This document shows positions 29,101 through 42,229 of a stretch of 64,000 bases of DNA, piece by piece. Both the position numbers and the translations under genes were made by a program. The notes under the pieces were generated by a model, which made no database searches, was not told where the DNA came from, and saw nothing but the letters and a program-made list of their open reading frames with translations. This stretch comes from Piscicola geometra (taxonomy: Eukaryota; Annelida; Clitellata; Hirudinida; Piscicolidae), in assembly GCA_943735955.1 (NCBI GenBank), contig OX030958.1:6082126-6146125 (forward strand), read 5' to 3'. Each line of letters opens with the position of its first letter. Within the stretch, counting starts at the first letter, position 1.

Positions 29101-32100
29101 AACCAACCATCCAACCAACCATCCAACCAACCATCCAACCAACCATCCAACCAACCATCCAACCAACCATCCAACCAACCATCCAACCAACCATCCAACC
29201 AACCATCCAACCAACCATCCAACCAACCATCCAACCAACCATCCAACCAACCATCCAACCAACCATCCAACCAACCATCCAACCAACCATCCAACCAACC
29301 ATCCAACCAACCAACCATCCAACCAACCAACCATCCAACCAACCATCCAACCAACCATCCAACCAACCATCCAACCAACCATCCAACCAACCATCCAACC
29401 AACCATCCAACCAACCATCCAACCAACCATCCAACCAACCATCCAATCAACCATCCAACCAACCATCCAACCAACCATCCAACCAACCATCCAACCAACC
29501 ATCCAACCAACCATCCAACCAACCATCCAACCAACCATCCAACCAACCATCCAACCAACCATCCAACCAACCATCCAACCAACCATCCAACCAACCATCC
29601 AACCAACCATCCAACCAACCATCCAACCAACCATCCAACCAACCATCCAATCAACCATCCAACCAACCATCCAACCAACCATCCAACCAACCATCCAACC
29701 AACCATCCAACCAACCATCCAACCAACCATCCAACCAACCATCCAACCAACCATCCAACCAACCATCCAACCAACCATCCAACCAACCATCCAACCAACC
29801 ATCCAACCAACCATCCAACCAACCATCCAACCAACCATCCAACCAACCATCCAACCAACCATCCAACCAACCATCCAACCAACCATCCAACCAACCATCC
29901 AACCAACCATCCAAACAACCATCCAACCAACCAACCATCCAACCAACCATCCAACCAACCATCCAACCAACCATCCAACCAACCATCCAACCAACCATCC
30001 AACCAACCATCCAACCAACCATCCAACCAACCATCCACCAACCATCCAACCAACCATCCAACCAACCATCCACCAACCATCCGACCAACTATCCAACCAA
30101 AAACTCGCCGAACCACAGAGTCGTTTGGTGTTTCAGAGCTCTGGCGAACGAAACTTCCACATCTTCTACCAACTGCTCTTATCCAAGGATTCACCGCTGC
30201 TAGGTTAGAATGCTAGTGTTATAACGTTCTACTAATCATGTACCTTATTCAGTAATTGGAAAACATAAATTAGAGAGCGACAACCTACTTTGAAATGGAT
30301 GGCAAATAAGTTTTGGACCGGTTGCCATCTCCACTTTCAATCATTAGAACACAAACTTTAACCATACTTTTCTCTCCCACATTTTGTACCCTAGATCAAA
30401 AAAACTTTCAAAAAAGCACTCTATTCTTCCAACTTTCCATCCCTCGCAGACAGCCTCCACTTGAAGGCAGATCCCTCTTCCTACCACTACCTCTCCACCA
30501 GCGGCTGCATCAATGTTCCAGGAATTAGTGACGCTTCCAACTTCACAGTCACCAAGGTGCGTTTTTTGTTAGCATTAAAAACACTTTTTTACAGCTTATT
30601 ATTTCGTAGACGAGAAATTGTGGAATTTTTTCTCCATGATTTCTGTTAACGGAGTTATAGTTACTTTCGGTGGCGCCAATCTCTTCTCCAATAATCTTTT
30701 GCTAGGGTGTGGGAGAACCAAACCGATGACTATGGAAATAAGCCACTAGTCATTAGCCACGAATCTTTAACCCGATCACAAACCTTTCGTTGTTATCAAT
30801 AAAGCGATTGACTTCAAAATTTTATCTAAAATTTTATTTTTCTCAGGCTCTAATTTCGCTGTAATCAAGATAGTTTCATGACCCAAGTTGAATAATCCTT
30901 ACTAACGCGACTTATTTCAGATATCAGTGTAGTCCTGTTATAACATCGTGATATCTCTTCAATCAATCAATCCATAACTCTAATATTTTCTTATAGCGCT
31001 TTTTTTAATAAGTTTAATATCCATAGTTTGTATTAATAAATTATTATTATTATTATTATAACACTCTACCATATTTTCATCTTACTAAGTTTTTAATACC
31101 CGATTCCAGAAAGCCATGGACATTCTGGGCTTTTCAGATGGAGATATCACCTTTATCTTTGAAATGCTTTCCGTCATCCTCAACATCGGCAACTTCCAGT
31201 TCTCGAAACGAAATTCAAAGAACGGGATGGATGGATGCGTTTTGAATGTGAACAAAAAAGGTGTTTATGGGTATATAAAAAATAATTTAAATATAAAAAA
31301 CTAAATCTTTAATTATTATTTTTTTTAATTTAAAAAATTTAAAATATGTTTTTAGGATTTCAAAAGCGTTTCAATATTAGGAGTTTAGTACTTTTTTGAT
31401 TCTAACAAAATTCAAAACCAGTGGGGTTTGAAAATGGAGTGAAAAACCATCTTTATATTCCACAAATACCCGTTAAAATCCGTTCAAATACTTTTATTAA
31501 ATTTATAAAACTCCAATTCTTGAAATGTGATTGGCAGACTTGGCTGTTGTGGCGTCTCTGATTGGATGTGAGCCTCAAGCGGTCATTGAGGCGCTCACCA
31601 GCAGGACTGTCTCCACCAGCAATGAGAGTGTCCAGACTGATCTCAGCACTTCTGAGGTTGCAATCAATCAATCAAATAGATTTATTATGTTTGTATAGCG
31701 TTTATTTAATAGTTTTGTTTTTGATTTTATTGCAGTATTTAGACATTTTCTTCTTGTTGACAACTGATTAAAATTTTATTCAATTTAATTGATAGTTATC
31801 AATTATAATGCAAATAGTTTCATTAAATTAAGTTTAAAAAATAAATCAATAGCATTAATTTTAATGAAAAATATACTATAAAAACTCCGAGAGTTTGCAA
31901 CAAAACCACACTACCAAAAATGGCAAAAATCCAAACAGCATAACTTCAACCACACTACCAAAAAAAATCCCGCTGCCACCACCAGGCCTCTTACGCCAGA
32001 GATGCTCTGTGCAAGGCCTTGTACGCCCGCATGCTCACCTGGATCATCTCCCTCATCAACAACACCATCAAGGTCCCTCAGAAATTTTTTAACATATTTT

Positions 32101-35100
32101 TTATTTTGTGGACTCTTATTATTGTAATCGAGTCTTTTTATTATTTATTTTTATGTTTTATATTTCAAGAATAACTTATTTTAAAATCTGAAATGTTTAA
32201 ATAAATATAATTAATAAAATACAAATTTATAAGATTTAAAAAATAGAATATCAACAAACAAGGTTTCTTCACACTCACGGATGAAGTCACTAGGCGTCTT
32301 GGATATCTACGGTTTTGAGATATTTGAGGTTGATACATTTATCAATAATAACTTTTTTACAATTTTTAAACTATAATTTGTTTTAGAACTTTTATTTGTT
32401 AATATTTTTTTATATAAAAATGTAAGTTAAAAATTTGAATCGCTATTTTCTTTTTCATCGATCTTCCCACCTTTTCCAATGTTGTAGCACAACAGCTTTG
32501 AGCAGTTCATCATCAACTACTGCAACGAGAAGCTCCAGCAGATATTCATCGATCTCACTCTCAAGGAAGAACAAGCCGAATACATCAATGAAGTCTGCTT
32601 AATTCCTAGCTTTGAAAATCTTTGAACAAATATTTTTTTGTGTACTAAAAATATATAATCACAAAGTTTTTTTTTGTATATATCATTAAGAATAAATAAA
32701 AATCGATAAAAAAGCACTGGACACAAAATAATGTGTACTTGTAGATGTAGCAATCAAAACACGTAACCATGAATTTGGCTAAAGCCTGAAAATTGAGAAA
32801 ATCGTCAATGGCATGATTCACTCGCAAGGAATCAAAAAAGCTTGATAAATATTTTCTCGAGATATTTCTCAGTTTTACATGAAATTCAGGTTTGGCAATT
32901 AAACGTCTTCCAACCTGTCTCACTCAACAGGGCATTGAGTGGATCCACGTCGACTACTTCAACAACTCCATCATTTGTGACCTCATCGAAAAGGTCCATC
33001 TTTGAAACCTCAAAAATAGTTAATATTTTTATATTTAAAACTTGATAATTTTATCATGCAAAATTATCAACATTTTAATATTTATTAGCCGCAAATAAAA
33101 TGAAATTTGGATTAACCAAACTCGCACATTCTACATTATTATTATTATTTTGTATTATAACAGCCTGTAATTAAATCATATATACGGTACATAATATAAC
33201 CAAAAACGAAATTTTCACTGCAGAACAACACAGGCATCTTGTCTCTACTGGACGAAGAGTGCCTGCTTCCTGGAGACACTTCTGACCTCACATTCCTCGC
33301 CAAGGTAGTCTACACATTGATTTGATTATTTGAAAATAATTATAAAAAATACTTTTATTGAAATTATTATTGTTTTTTAACATTAAACATCTTAATAGAT
33401 AAAAAAAAGTTTTAAAATGTATGTTAATTTAACAATATATATTAAAAGATAATATAACAAGCATAAATATACATTAATCATCCCAATAAAAATAAGAATA
33501 TCTGAGTTATTCTCATCAATTCCATGACTACATAGGTGACAGACAAGTGTGGAAACCACGCCCATTTTGAGAGCAGGGGAAATAACAAACCTGACAAGAC
33601 GCTGTCCAATCAGCAGTTTAGACTGCTTCACTACGCGGGCAACGTTAGTATTGATTGGCTGGTTGACTTTTAGCTCCACCTACTTATTAATATTTATGCT
33701 CTTACGTTTTTAATTTACTGTTATGAAGCGATAAACTCCCATACAACCTACAAAAACTCTTTCAGAAGGCATTCATCGTCACCAAGCATCCACATCTTTT
33801 GCATCGATCCATAATATCCAAAATCTTACCTTAACCACTACACCCCTCCGTTCCACTTGATAAACAACTATACCTTCTCATCCCCCACTTCTTCATTAAA
33901 CAACATTCTAACCGACAACAGTCGCTGAATAACAGAACCCTCCTTCTCCACCCCACAGGTAACTTACACAGTGACAGGCTTCCTGGACAAGAACAACGAC
34001 CTCCTCTACAAGGACCTCTCGCGACTCATGTACGCAGGAAAACATCCTCAACTGCAAACGCTTTTCCCCGATGGTTCGTCCTTTAATTTATTTTGTTCTT
34101 TTGAGGTATTTTATGTTTTCCCTTTAATTTTAAAGTGATTTTTTTATTTAAACTTTTTTATTTAAGTTTTTTCCAAGTTTTTGTGTTTTTTTCTTTTTTC
34201 AGTGATTTTGAAGTTGAATACGCTAAAGAATTTGTGTTGTTGTATTTTTAGACTTTTGAATTCTTTTTTAAATATTAATAAATACATTTTTAAAATTTAA
34301 CATTTAAAAACATTTTTTCTCTTGTATGCATAGATTGCCTCTTACGACAGGTGATCCTGACAAAATCAACATGAAAAGACCAGCCACCGCAGGCTACCAA
34401 TTCAAAGTTAGTCTTTCCATCTATAGAATAAACTCTTAAATAAAATACCTAATCCATTTATCATAAAAATGGTTTTATAAAGAATTAATAATAAAAGCTC
34501 TGCTTTCGAAGGTTTCGGTGTCAGAACTGATGAAGAATCTTCTCTCGAAGTCTCCAAACTACATCCGCTGCATCAAGGTTGTTAACACAAGGAGTGTGTC
34601 GTTAACGTGAAGAATTCTTGCAATAGGAATTTTTGAGTTTTTAAACTTGAGTTTTTCCATCTTAAAAGTTTTTGCGATCTAAAAAATCTATTTGTTATTT
34701 TTTACCTTTATCCACCTTTTCACCTCATTCATTTTTATTCATCTTCATCCATCTCATTTACCCCCTTCTTCCACTTTCTTTTGTCCTCTTCATTCATCTC
34801 ATCCATCTCATCATTTTCCTTTTTTCCATCTACCTCCTCTACCTTCCTTCATCCACCTCCTCCACCATCCTTCCAGCCCAACCACTACAAACGCGGCAAT
34901 GACTTCGTCGACTCTCTCGTCCGTCACCAAGTCAGATATCTCGGGTCGGTCACGCACTCAGTGCATTTTCATTTTTTTATTATTATTGAAGATAGTGCTA
35001 GTCACACTAATTAAGTACTCAATTTTGACATTAATGATTGATGACGTTAATTACTAATAGATGACCAATTTATGACCAATTTATGAACAATTTATGAACA

Positions 35101-38100
35101 ATTTATGAACAATTTATGAACAATTCATGAACAATTTGCAAACAATTAATGAAGAATTTATGAACAATTTATGAACAATTTATGAACAATTTAGGAACAA
35201 TTTATGAACAATTTATAAACAATTTATGAACAATTTATGAACAATTTATGAACAATTTATGAACAATTTATGAACAATTTATGAACAATTTATGAAAAAT
35301 TTATGAACAATTTATGAAAAATTTATGAAAAATTTATGAAAAATTTATGAAAATTTTATGAAAAATTTATGAAAATTTTATGAAAAATTTATGAAAATTT
35401 TATGAAAAATTTATGAAAAATTTATGAATAATTTATGAATAATTTATGACTAATTTAGGACCAATTTAGAACTAATTTAGGACCAATTTAAAACAAGTTT
35501 TAAAAAAATGTTTGACCAATTTATGACCAATTTATGACCAATTCATGACCAATTTATGAACCATTTATGACCAGTTCATGACCAATTTATGACCAACTGA
35601 TACAGTTTTATGGAGAATGTGAGGGTGAGGAGGGCTGGTTACGCATACAGACAGCACCATGAAGAGTTTCTTCTCAGGTCGTGAAAGATCTCCTAACCTT
35701 TATTTGTATCTTTAAAAAAAAAGTTTCTCAGGTTTTAACTCGAACTAATGAATATTTTTTGTATTATTAGCTCAAATGATCATGCAGGTACAAAATGTTG
35801 ACGCCAGAAACATGGCCGCAATGGAGGAGTGGCAGTGTGCAGGAGGGTGTTGTTCATCTGATGAAGGCCATGGAGTTTGGCGAAGAAGATTATGCCATGG
35901 GAAAAAGCAAGATCTTCATAAGTAAACCTCCAACGGTATGGACTTGATTGCGATTTGTTTGTTTGGACGATGAATTTTTAAATGAATTTTTTTCAAACTC
36001 CAATCTGCAGCTTTTCAGTTTGGAGGCTCGTAGGAAGCACCAGTTGAACCACTTGGCTACTTTGATTATCACGAGGTATCGCTGCTGGATCGCTAGGAAG
36101 AAGTTCAAGAAGATGAAGGAATCACAGATAAAGATTGCCGCTCACATTAGAGGATATTTGGTATCTTGTGATTGGGTTTTGTGTATAATTAATTTGGTAA
36201 TTAGGTATTCCGAAAAATTATTTGGTAATTAGGTATTCCGAAAAATTATTTGATAATTGGCTTTTGTGAAAAATTATTTGATAATTGGCTTTTGTGAAAA
36301 ATTATTTGATAATTGGTTATTGTGAAAAATTATTTGGTAGTTGAGTTCAATAACTAATAGATCATAACTTAGGTATTAGATTCAATTATTTAAAATATTA
36401 TAAGTTCACATGTTTGATTTTATAGCCACTTTTAATCTATATTTATCCTCTTTTAGGCTCAGATGAAGTACAAAAGAATAAGAGCTGCCACGCTTGTTTT
36501 GTGCTCCTACGTCAGAGGATGGAAGGTCTTAATCATTCAAACATTTCTTGAATTAAATTTGAAGTTAATAATAATAGAAAAATCTAAAACCAAAAATAAT
36601 TAAGACAATCAACTGAAAAAATTAACGACTAAAAAAGGCTCGAAAGTTAGCTAGGCATTTGCGAGAAGAGAAAAAAAGAGAGAAGGCGGTAACGGTGATC
36701 AGCAAGCATTTTAGAGGGTGGAAGGTAGGTGGAAGAGTGAGAGAAAAGGGTTTTGAAAATGGAAAATTAGTGTGTTAAAAAGAAGTAGAAGTAGTTGGAA
36801 GAAGTGTATAAGGGATAATAGAATAAATAAGTAAGTGAAACAAGTAAATAGATGAAAAACAAAATTTAAAATTCATAGAAAACATTTATTTTCGTAATGG
36901 TTGAATGAGCGAGAGAATCTACTAAACTTATCTTCTGATGCAGGTGAGGAAAGAAACCAGACGGAAGTTTAGGACGGTGGCGGGTCCAAAGATTGTGAAA
37001 TTCATCAGGAATGCCTTGGTTCGTTTGAAAGTTTTATAGTTAAATAAAATATTTAAATTATTCAAAAATTCAAAGTTTCACTTATTCATATCTTCGTTTA
37101 TTTCAATTATTATATTTATTAGTCTATTTTATTTTTTGAACTAATGATAAATCAGTAAATCCGTTATCATTCTTAATTACATTATAATGAGAATAAAAAA
37201 TGAATTGTAGTTGATTTATCATTTACTATTCACCAGAACTACAGATTCTTGACTTCACTGAGAGACAAACTGCCGACGGAATCCCCTATAGACCACAGGT
37301 GGCCTCCTTGTGGCGTCTGGCACACGGAAGTGACTCAGTTATTAAAGACTTGGCACCATAAAAACAGGGTTGGTTGATTGGCGTGTGATTGTTTTTTTGA
37401 GTTCTAGTAAGAAAGTGTTAAAAATTTTTTTTAAATCATGGGTTTATCATCAAGATCACCAACCTCGAGCGGACGCATATAAGGTCATGAGGCTTCTTTT
37501 TTCGCGGCACGACGAAATGACTTTTTCTCAGTTTCCTGATTTTAATTTCATGCGTTCGCTGTTCTGGATCGATATAGGTCAAGACTTGTTGATATCATTG
37601 GTCTGCAGAAAGCTTGTAAAGATTTTGAAGGGGACTGAAACAAGTCCTTGTATGTAGACTTGGCTGGTTGACTTGTTGAATCCTACTACCTTGATCGCGT
37701 TCAAATGTTTTCTGGAATCCACTTATGTTGCGGTATTGCTAATTTAATATCTCGGTTGATTGAGACGAAAACTATTTTGAAGCTGATGAGGGTGATGAAG
37801 AGTAAAATGTCTTACGAGTATGGGCCGTCCTGCAGGTGGTGAGAATTTGCATTAGAAGAAAGTCACCGCCTTTCTGAAGTACTTTCACTGTCATTGCATG
37901 CTCAAGTTCTGGAAACTTGCTTGGTTTCATTTCATTGATTATCTTTCGATTTCGTCCAGTAAGCAAGCCATGATTTGGATGAAACTATTTTCCATGGACG
38001 GTGGAGGCAAGTTTGAGAGACCAGCATGGATGTTGAAGTTGTTGAGCAGCGTTGAAAAGTATATTTTTCAACCTTCCAGTAGCTCTTCGGAAACAAGCCG

Positions 38101-39697
38101 TCTAACAGCCGCTTTTTTGACAGATCGGCATTCTTATCATCTCCTGCGATCTAATTGGTCAATAAATATATTTTTCATTATACTTAACTTTTAACCTAAT
38201 TTTCCATTTCAAGTGCCTAAAGTACAAACTGAAGATGAGTGAAGAAAAACGCAAAGCGATGAGAAGCAAGTTGAAGGCCAGCGAGCTATTCAGAAACAAG
38301 AAGCCCCTCTACCCTGAAAGGTGTGTGCATTAAAAAAATTAATTAATCTTTGATAAATTGTTTAATAATGTTAAGAAGTTTTTTTTCTTTTTTCTTTTAT
38401 ATTATTTAAATTTAAACCAACTTTATCCACTAAAAAAGCGTGCCTGTAGCATTCAAAGGAGACCACTTGAACCTGCTCCACCACCCAAACTGGATTAAAA
38501 ATGGCAATTCCAAAAATATCGTCTTTTCCGACCACATTATTAAAATCAATAGGAAAGACGGGAAGGTTAGGAAATGAATTAATCAAGAGAATGATTTTGG
38601 ATGTTATTCTATGTGCATTTTTATTTTATGAACCTCTGTCAAATCTTACTATTTTCAAATATTACAATGGTGAAAACCATTATAATTAATAATTTTATTT
38701 ATTTATATTATTATAATCAAAACAATTTTTCACATTTTTTTATTCTTAATTATTATTAATACTTTTATTTACAAGACAACATTTTCAACGAAGCCATCCT
38801 CTAAACCCCACCAGGCAGTACCACATCTAATTGCTCTGAGCGATGCAGAATTGATGATTGTCGACCAGAAGAACCATCGAATCAAAAGCTTCACGCCACT
38901 GCAGCACCTCACCTCACTCTCCATGAGCCCAATGAGCGACTGTGTGGCTGTTCTGAATGTCCAAGAGGTGGTTGTTGTGGCAGTAGTTTTGATTTAATGT
39001 TTTCTTGGTATTTTCCTAGCGTGATATGCTAGTTATTGGTGTGAATAACAACTTCATTTTTGCGGATTATTATTTTGTTCTCGAAACATAATCCAAACCT
39101 TTTTTTCCAACGACTAAGGCACATCAACAATCGAACAAAGGAGATCTCATCATTGCCTGCCTCAACATTGTTGAGCTAGTCACAATGCTGAACATGACCG
39201 CTCAACAAAAGCATAGCCATTCCATCCAAGTGTCCTTTGCCGAGAAGTGAGTGGATTCGCTCCCGTCGGGTGATAGTTAAGACTGATTGCATAGATGTAT
39301 CAATGATACAATTGAAATACATTGTGTCATATAGATGCATTCCGAAACATTCGTCAATTATTTTAAGCTGTTAGAAAATGTTACTTGATGGCATTCACTC
39401 GAGCTAGTGATAGCTTTAAATATGTCAAAAAATTAAAATGACAGAGACTTCATAAATTGTAACCATACCATAAATAATAATATTGAAAAATATTTTAACT
39501 TATAAATTATTAAAACCCTTCTTCATAGAATCCAGACAAACCTGCACGGAAGCCCAGTGACGATATGTTTCAAAGTGATGGAGAATGTTGAAGATGATAA
39601 CAGCTGCAGCAACAAAGGCAGTGGTGGTAGTAGTATCCTTAATGGTACACGAATCTCCAGGAAAAAAGAAATAATTGAGATAGCTAATGTTAATTAG
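26112..39697 (+). CDS. MYO1B: Unconventional class I myosin, MYO1A/MYO1B type, complete
   Basis: Actin-based membrane motor. 33 exons: 26112-26231, 26396-26511, 26755-26849, 27083-27187, 27374-27420, 27719-27782, 28380-28393, 30119-30203, 30450-30556, 31110-31260, 31538-31656, 31986-32072, 32263-32328, 32488-32592, 32931-32993, 33224-33304, 33536-33643, 33959-34073, 34351-34406, 34512-34577, 34877-34944, 35606-35677, 35788-35935, 36011-36160, 36457-36525, 36638-36724, 36944-37018, 37237-37368, 38214-38320, 38439-38565, 38815-38967, 39119-39246, 39529-39697. They join in phase to 1084 codons, near the family length. Motor 1 to ~690: P-loop GESGAGKT at 103-110, switch I NDNSSRF at 155-161, switch II DIYGFE at 384-389. 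Glu sits 16 residues before DALCK, fitting the TEDS position. Neck ~690-813: four IQ-like motifs such as HIRGYL and YVRGWK. TH1 tail from ~857. A1/B orthology is by recalled similarity ([23 protein letters not shown]). Exon 7 is only 14 bp. AATAAA lies at 39735. Confidence 0.95.
28555..30085 (+). repeat. 12-bp minisatellite (CCAACCAACCAT)n in myosin intron 7
   Basis: About 1.5 kb and ~125 highly homogeneous units, with single-unit variants near 28887, 29446, 29650 and 29913. Four-base indels shift the phase near 29311, 29325 and 29930. It is open in all six frames (562- and 547-codon frames), none of them real. It ends about 35 bp before the acceptor of exon 8. Confidence 0.98.
35060..35600 (+). 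repeat. 11-bp minisatellite (AATTTATGAAC)n in myosin intron 21
   Basis: About 48 units of AATTTATGAAC drifting through AATTTATGAAA to AATTTATGACC toward the 3' end, so variants are ordered along the array. It ends at the acceptor of exon 22. Confidence 0.95.
36180..36345 (+). repeat. ~28-bp tandem repeat in myosin intron 24
   Basis: Five to six units of GAAAAATTATTTGATAATTGGCTTTTGT type with divergence at the ends. Confidence 0.8.
37369..38213. other. Myosin intron 28 with transposon-like mosaic
   Basis: The 845-bp intron is less AT-rich than its neighbours. It holds two partial open frames on + (37370-37657 and 37898-38194) with peptide-like composition but no recognised domain and an intervening stop. 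It may be a relic of an inserted coding element. Confidence 0.35.
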
Positions 39698-40190
39698 GTT
39701 AATGTTAATTAATGATTAATATCATTTAATCATTAATAAACTAATGAATATTCATGAATATAAATTAAACTACATATTTAATTTACTTATTTTACGTCTT
39801 AATACAAAGGTATTGATAGGATTTAAGTTTTAATTGATAATTTAAAAAGCTCAACTAGTACAAGATCATTGTGGACTTGAATTATTCACATATTTTTCAC
39901 TTGCCTTTTATGAATCGATTTCAGCTACATTTTAAAATTTAAAGTGATTTTAGAATTTTTAGAAAAGTCTTTACACACTACTTACGTACATTTAATCAAA
40001 TTTGTGAAATCATTGACATTTGAATTTTTAATCTATTTTTCAACCGAAAAAAATCAAATAAAGTTTTTTTAAAGTTATGAATAAAAAATAAATAAATTTA
40101 ATACTATAAATTTATCAATATTTATCATATAAATCGATGAAGAAACAACGATTTAGTGGAGATAACGAAGGTTGATGAATAAATGCATTA

Positions 40191-40196
40191 TTTATT
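40191..40196 (-). terminator. Candidate poly(A) signal for GTF2H2
   Basis: AATAAA on the minus strand (TTTATT on plus) lies 184 bp past the GTF2H2 stop. The myosin end at 39697 and its AATAAA at 39735 lie beyond it, so the two genes converge with about 0.45 kb between signals. Confidence 0.45.
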
Positions 40197-40379
40197 GGGT
40201 ACAGGATAAAAATCGCAACATAGGGTAGATGAGGTGAGGGTCAAGGTTAGTTTTGAGTTATGTTAACATTCACTGTTATGGTCAGTACATCGGTCAAGGT
40301 GATACATTTTTTTGTTTAGTTAGGTTCTATGAATGCGATTTAGTCGTTTCGATTCAGTGCATTAATCATTGACTTTATA

Positions 40380-41525
40380 TCATGAATCGTGGGTGGAGTT
40401 GGTGGCACAGCTGGGGCAAAAGTGGAAATTGTCATGTGCAATGGCATCACACTCAGAACAAAAGAAAGACAGACACTGGCCGCATTGGAAGGTGTTGGGA
40501 TTCGTAAAGAGAGCCTGGCAGGAGTAGCAAAAGCGTTTTTGCTCTATGATGTCGTTTGTGGGCACTTCGATGAAGGGATGAAGTGGAAAAAGATGGTGGT
40601 AGGAGCGAGCGAGATGAGATGACGATACGAGGGTGAGGGAGCAAACCACACAGTCGACTGGCAGTTCACAATACTTGCTGGAGCACTGTGGACACAAAAA
40701 GCCAGGTTGGTTGGACGGGTGTTTGGGGTCTTCAATGTGGCAGATGCACGAGAGGGCAAGCACTCGGGCACTGCTTTCCAGCTCAGGAAAGCCCATCTTG
40801 ACGAGGGAAGAGGCCTGGCTGGTGAGGGATACCGGAGGAATGAGATGGTCATCCATCACTGAGCGATAATGGAACTCATCCATCACCACTTCGTAGCGTC
40901 CTTGTGTTTCCTTGCAGATCTTCTGGCACACAAAGAGGCTGGCAGAAAGACCAACAATGGACACCTTGATGTTTGCCGCCTTCATCTTGTGCAACGTTTG
41001 CATCAAGTTGTGCGGGTCAACACTTGAAAGAGCTCCGAAGAGAACTAACACTTCTTTGTTGATGTGTTTAGGAACATTCTTCAAGCTTTTTAAGGCCTGC
41101 TCGAAACTGTTGTACAAGGAAGCTTCCCCTTCGCAATTCATAGTTTGCAGTTTCTTCACTTCAGCTAACAACTTTTTTGAATTTCCACACAAATCTATTA
41201 TTTGTTCACAGCGTTTGTTTCTTGTTATAAGGATGCTTAATTGAGTGATTGGATTACGGTCGAAAAATTCTTCTATGAATTTCCCAAGCAAGACAACTGA
41301 TAAATGGTGTCTGTTCGGAGTGAGATCATTTTCTAACATTGCTTTGGACATGTCTAAAATGATAACCATGTTTCGCATCATTCCGATTTTTACTCCCTTC
41401 TTCTGAACCTTTTTTCTTCTTTCTAGGCGTGCGTCCTTTTCTTTTTCTTCTTCGTCTTCCCATGTTTTAACACTAGCAAAAAAACTGTCCGTTAAAATAT
41501 TATCAGTGATGCCATCTATATCCAT
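40380..41525 (-). CDS. GTF2H2: General transcription factor IIH subunit 2 (p44/SSL1), intronless
   Basis: Core TFIIH subunit that contacts and stimulates the XPD helicase in transcription initiation and nucleotide excision repair; nuclear. One uninterrupted 381-residue frame, close to the ~395 residues of animal p44. An acidic/basic N-terminus (EDEEEKEKDARLERRKK) is followed by the vWA-like domain at ~45-215: RNMVIILDMSKAML, TPNRHHLSVVLLGKFIEEFF, NPITQLSILITRN, EVLVLFGALSSVDP, IKVSIVGLSAS. Then comes a SLVKMGFP segment and a zinc region CPQCSSKYCELPVDC. The C-terminal RING-like C4C4 is CYSCQALF, CGQCLSFFCSECD and HFCPSC. Start chosen at MDIDGITD, the first Met of the frame. It is convergent with the myosin and divergent from the PPxY protein gene, sharing about 0.7 kb of upstream DNA. 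Lack of introns amid intron-rich neighbours suggests retroposition or lineage intron loss; the frame is intact. Confidence 0.95.
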   Translation of the reverse strand: MDIDGITDNILTDSFFASVKTWEDEEEKEKDARLERRKKVQKKGVKIGMMRNMVIILDMSKAMLENDLTPNRHHLSVVLLGKFIEEFFDRNPITQLSILITRNKRCEQIIDLCGNSKKLLAEVKKLQTMNCEGEASLYNSFEQALKSLKNVPKHINKEVLVLFGALSSVDPHNLMQTLHKMKAANIKVSIVGLSASLFVCQKICKETQGRYEVVMDEFHYRSVMDDHLIPPVSLTSQASSLVKMGFPELESSARVLALSCICHIEDPKHPSNQPGFLCPQCSSKYCELPVDCVVCSLTLVSSSHLARSYHHLFPLHPFIEVPTNDIIEQKRFCYSCQALFTNPNTFQCGQCLSFFCSECDAIAHDNFHFCPSCATNSTHDS

Positions 41526-42229
41526 TTTGAAAGTTTTTTTTATATTGGCTGATTAACAGTTGATTAATAAAATTTCTGAATTATTTTAATTATAAATTTT
41601 TCTCAAAACCCATCAATATTATATTTTTAGTTTTATATAAATAACTAGTTTCACTTTAAATTTAAATAGTGATACTCCCTATAATCGCTCGATAGTTTAA
41701 ATACATAGAAATGTAAAGCTTTAATTAAAATACAATTTCGAAATAATTATTTTACCTTTTTTTTAAACAATAAGAATGAATCACTATTTTTTAAAAAAAA
41801 TTGTACTTGGAATTAACGTTACATAAGTGTTGTTGCCATTTAATACAGGTAATTGATTAGTGTACACTTGAAAGTGGTTTCTGATTGAAACATAACGAGG
41901 AAGTGAAGTAAAATCACAATAATGAATCTATTTAAAAACTGAAGTAAATATATACATTGGAAATATTACGTGAATATGAGTGTTGTAACAGTATAGATCA
42001 GATTTTAATCACGCTTTTTACACATTAATCTACTCTAAAGGGTTTAACTTATTTATATACAAATTCGTTTTAGTTTTTCAGAATGGCTCAGCTTTTAGAC
42101 TTTTAGCTTAATTTCATCAAACATTCAACTTTTTATAATGTGAATTATCTTAAATTAATATAAATATATCCTTAAATATATTTCAAATTGAGAAAGTACC
42201 TAATCTTGCCACTTTCGAAAATAAAAACA
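41526..42229. promoter_or_regulatory. Divergent intergenic region between GTF2H2 and the PPxY membrane protein
   Basis: 704 bp of AT-rich DNA with both starts facing outward, so any core promoters of both genes should lie here. No strong TATA box or conserved motif stands out. Confidence 0.4.

Noticed and set aside
28520..30208. 562-codon plus-strand frame and 521/547-codon minus-strand frames made of Asn-His-Pro-Thr or Trp-Leu-Val-Gly repeats
   Set aside because: Pure product of the 12-bp minisatellite in a myosin intron; a 12-bp unit without stops is open in every frame. Only the last ~28 codons (30119-30203) are real myosin exon 8.
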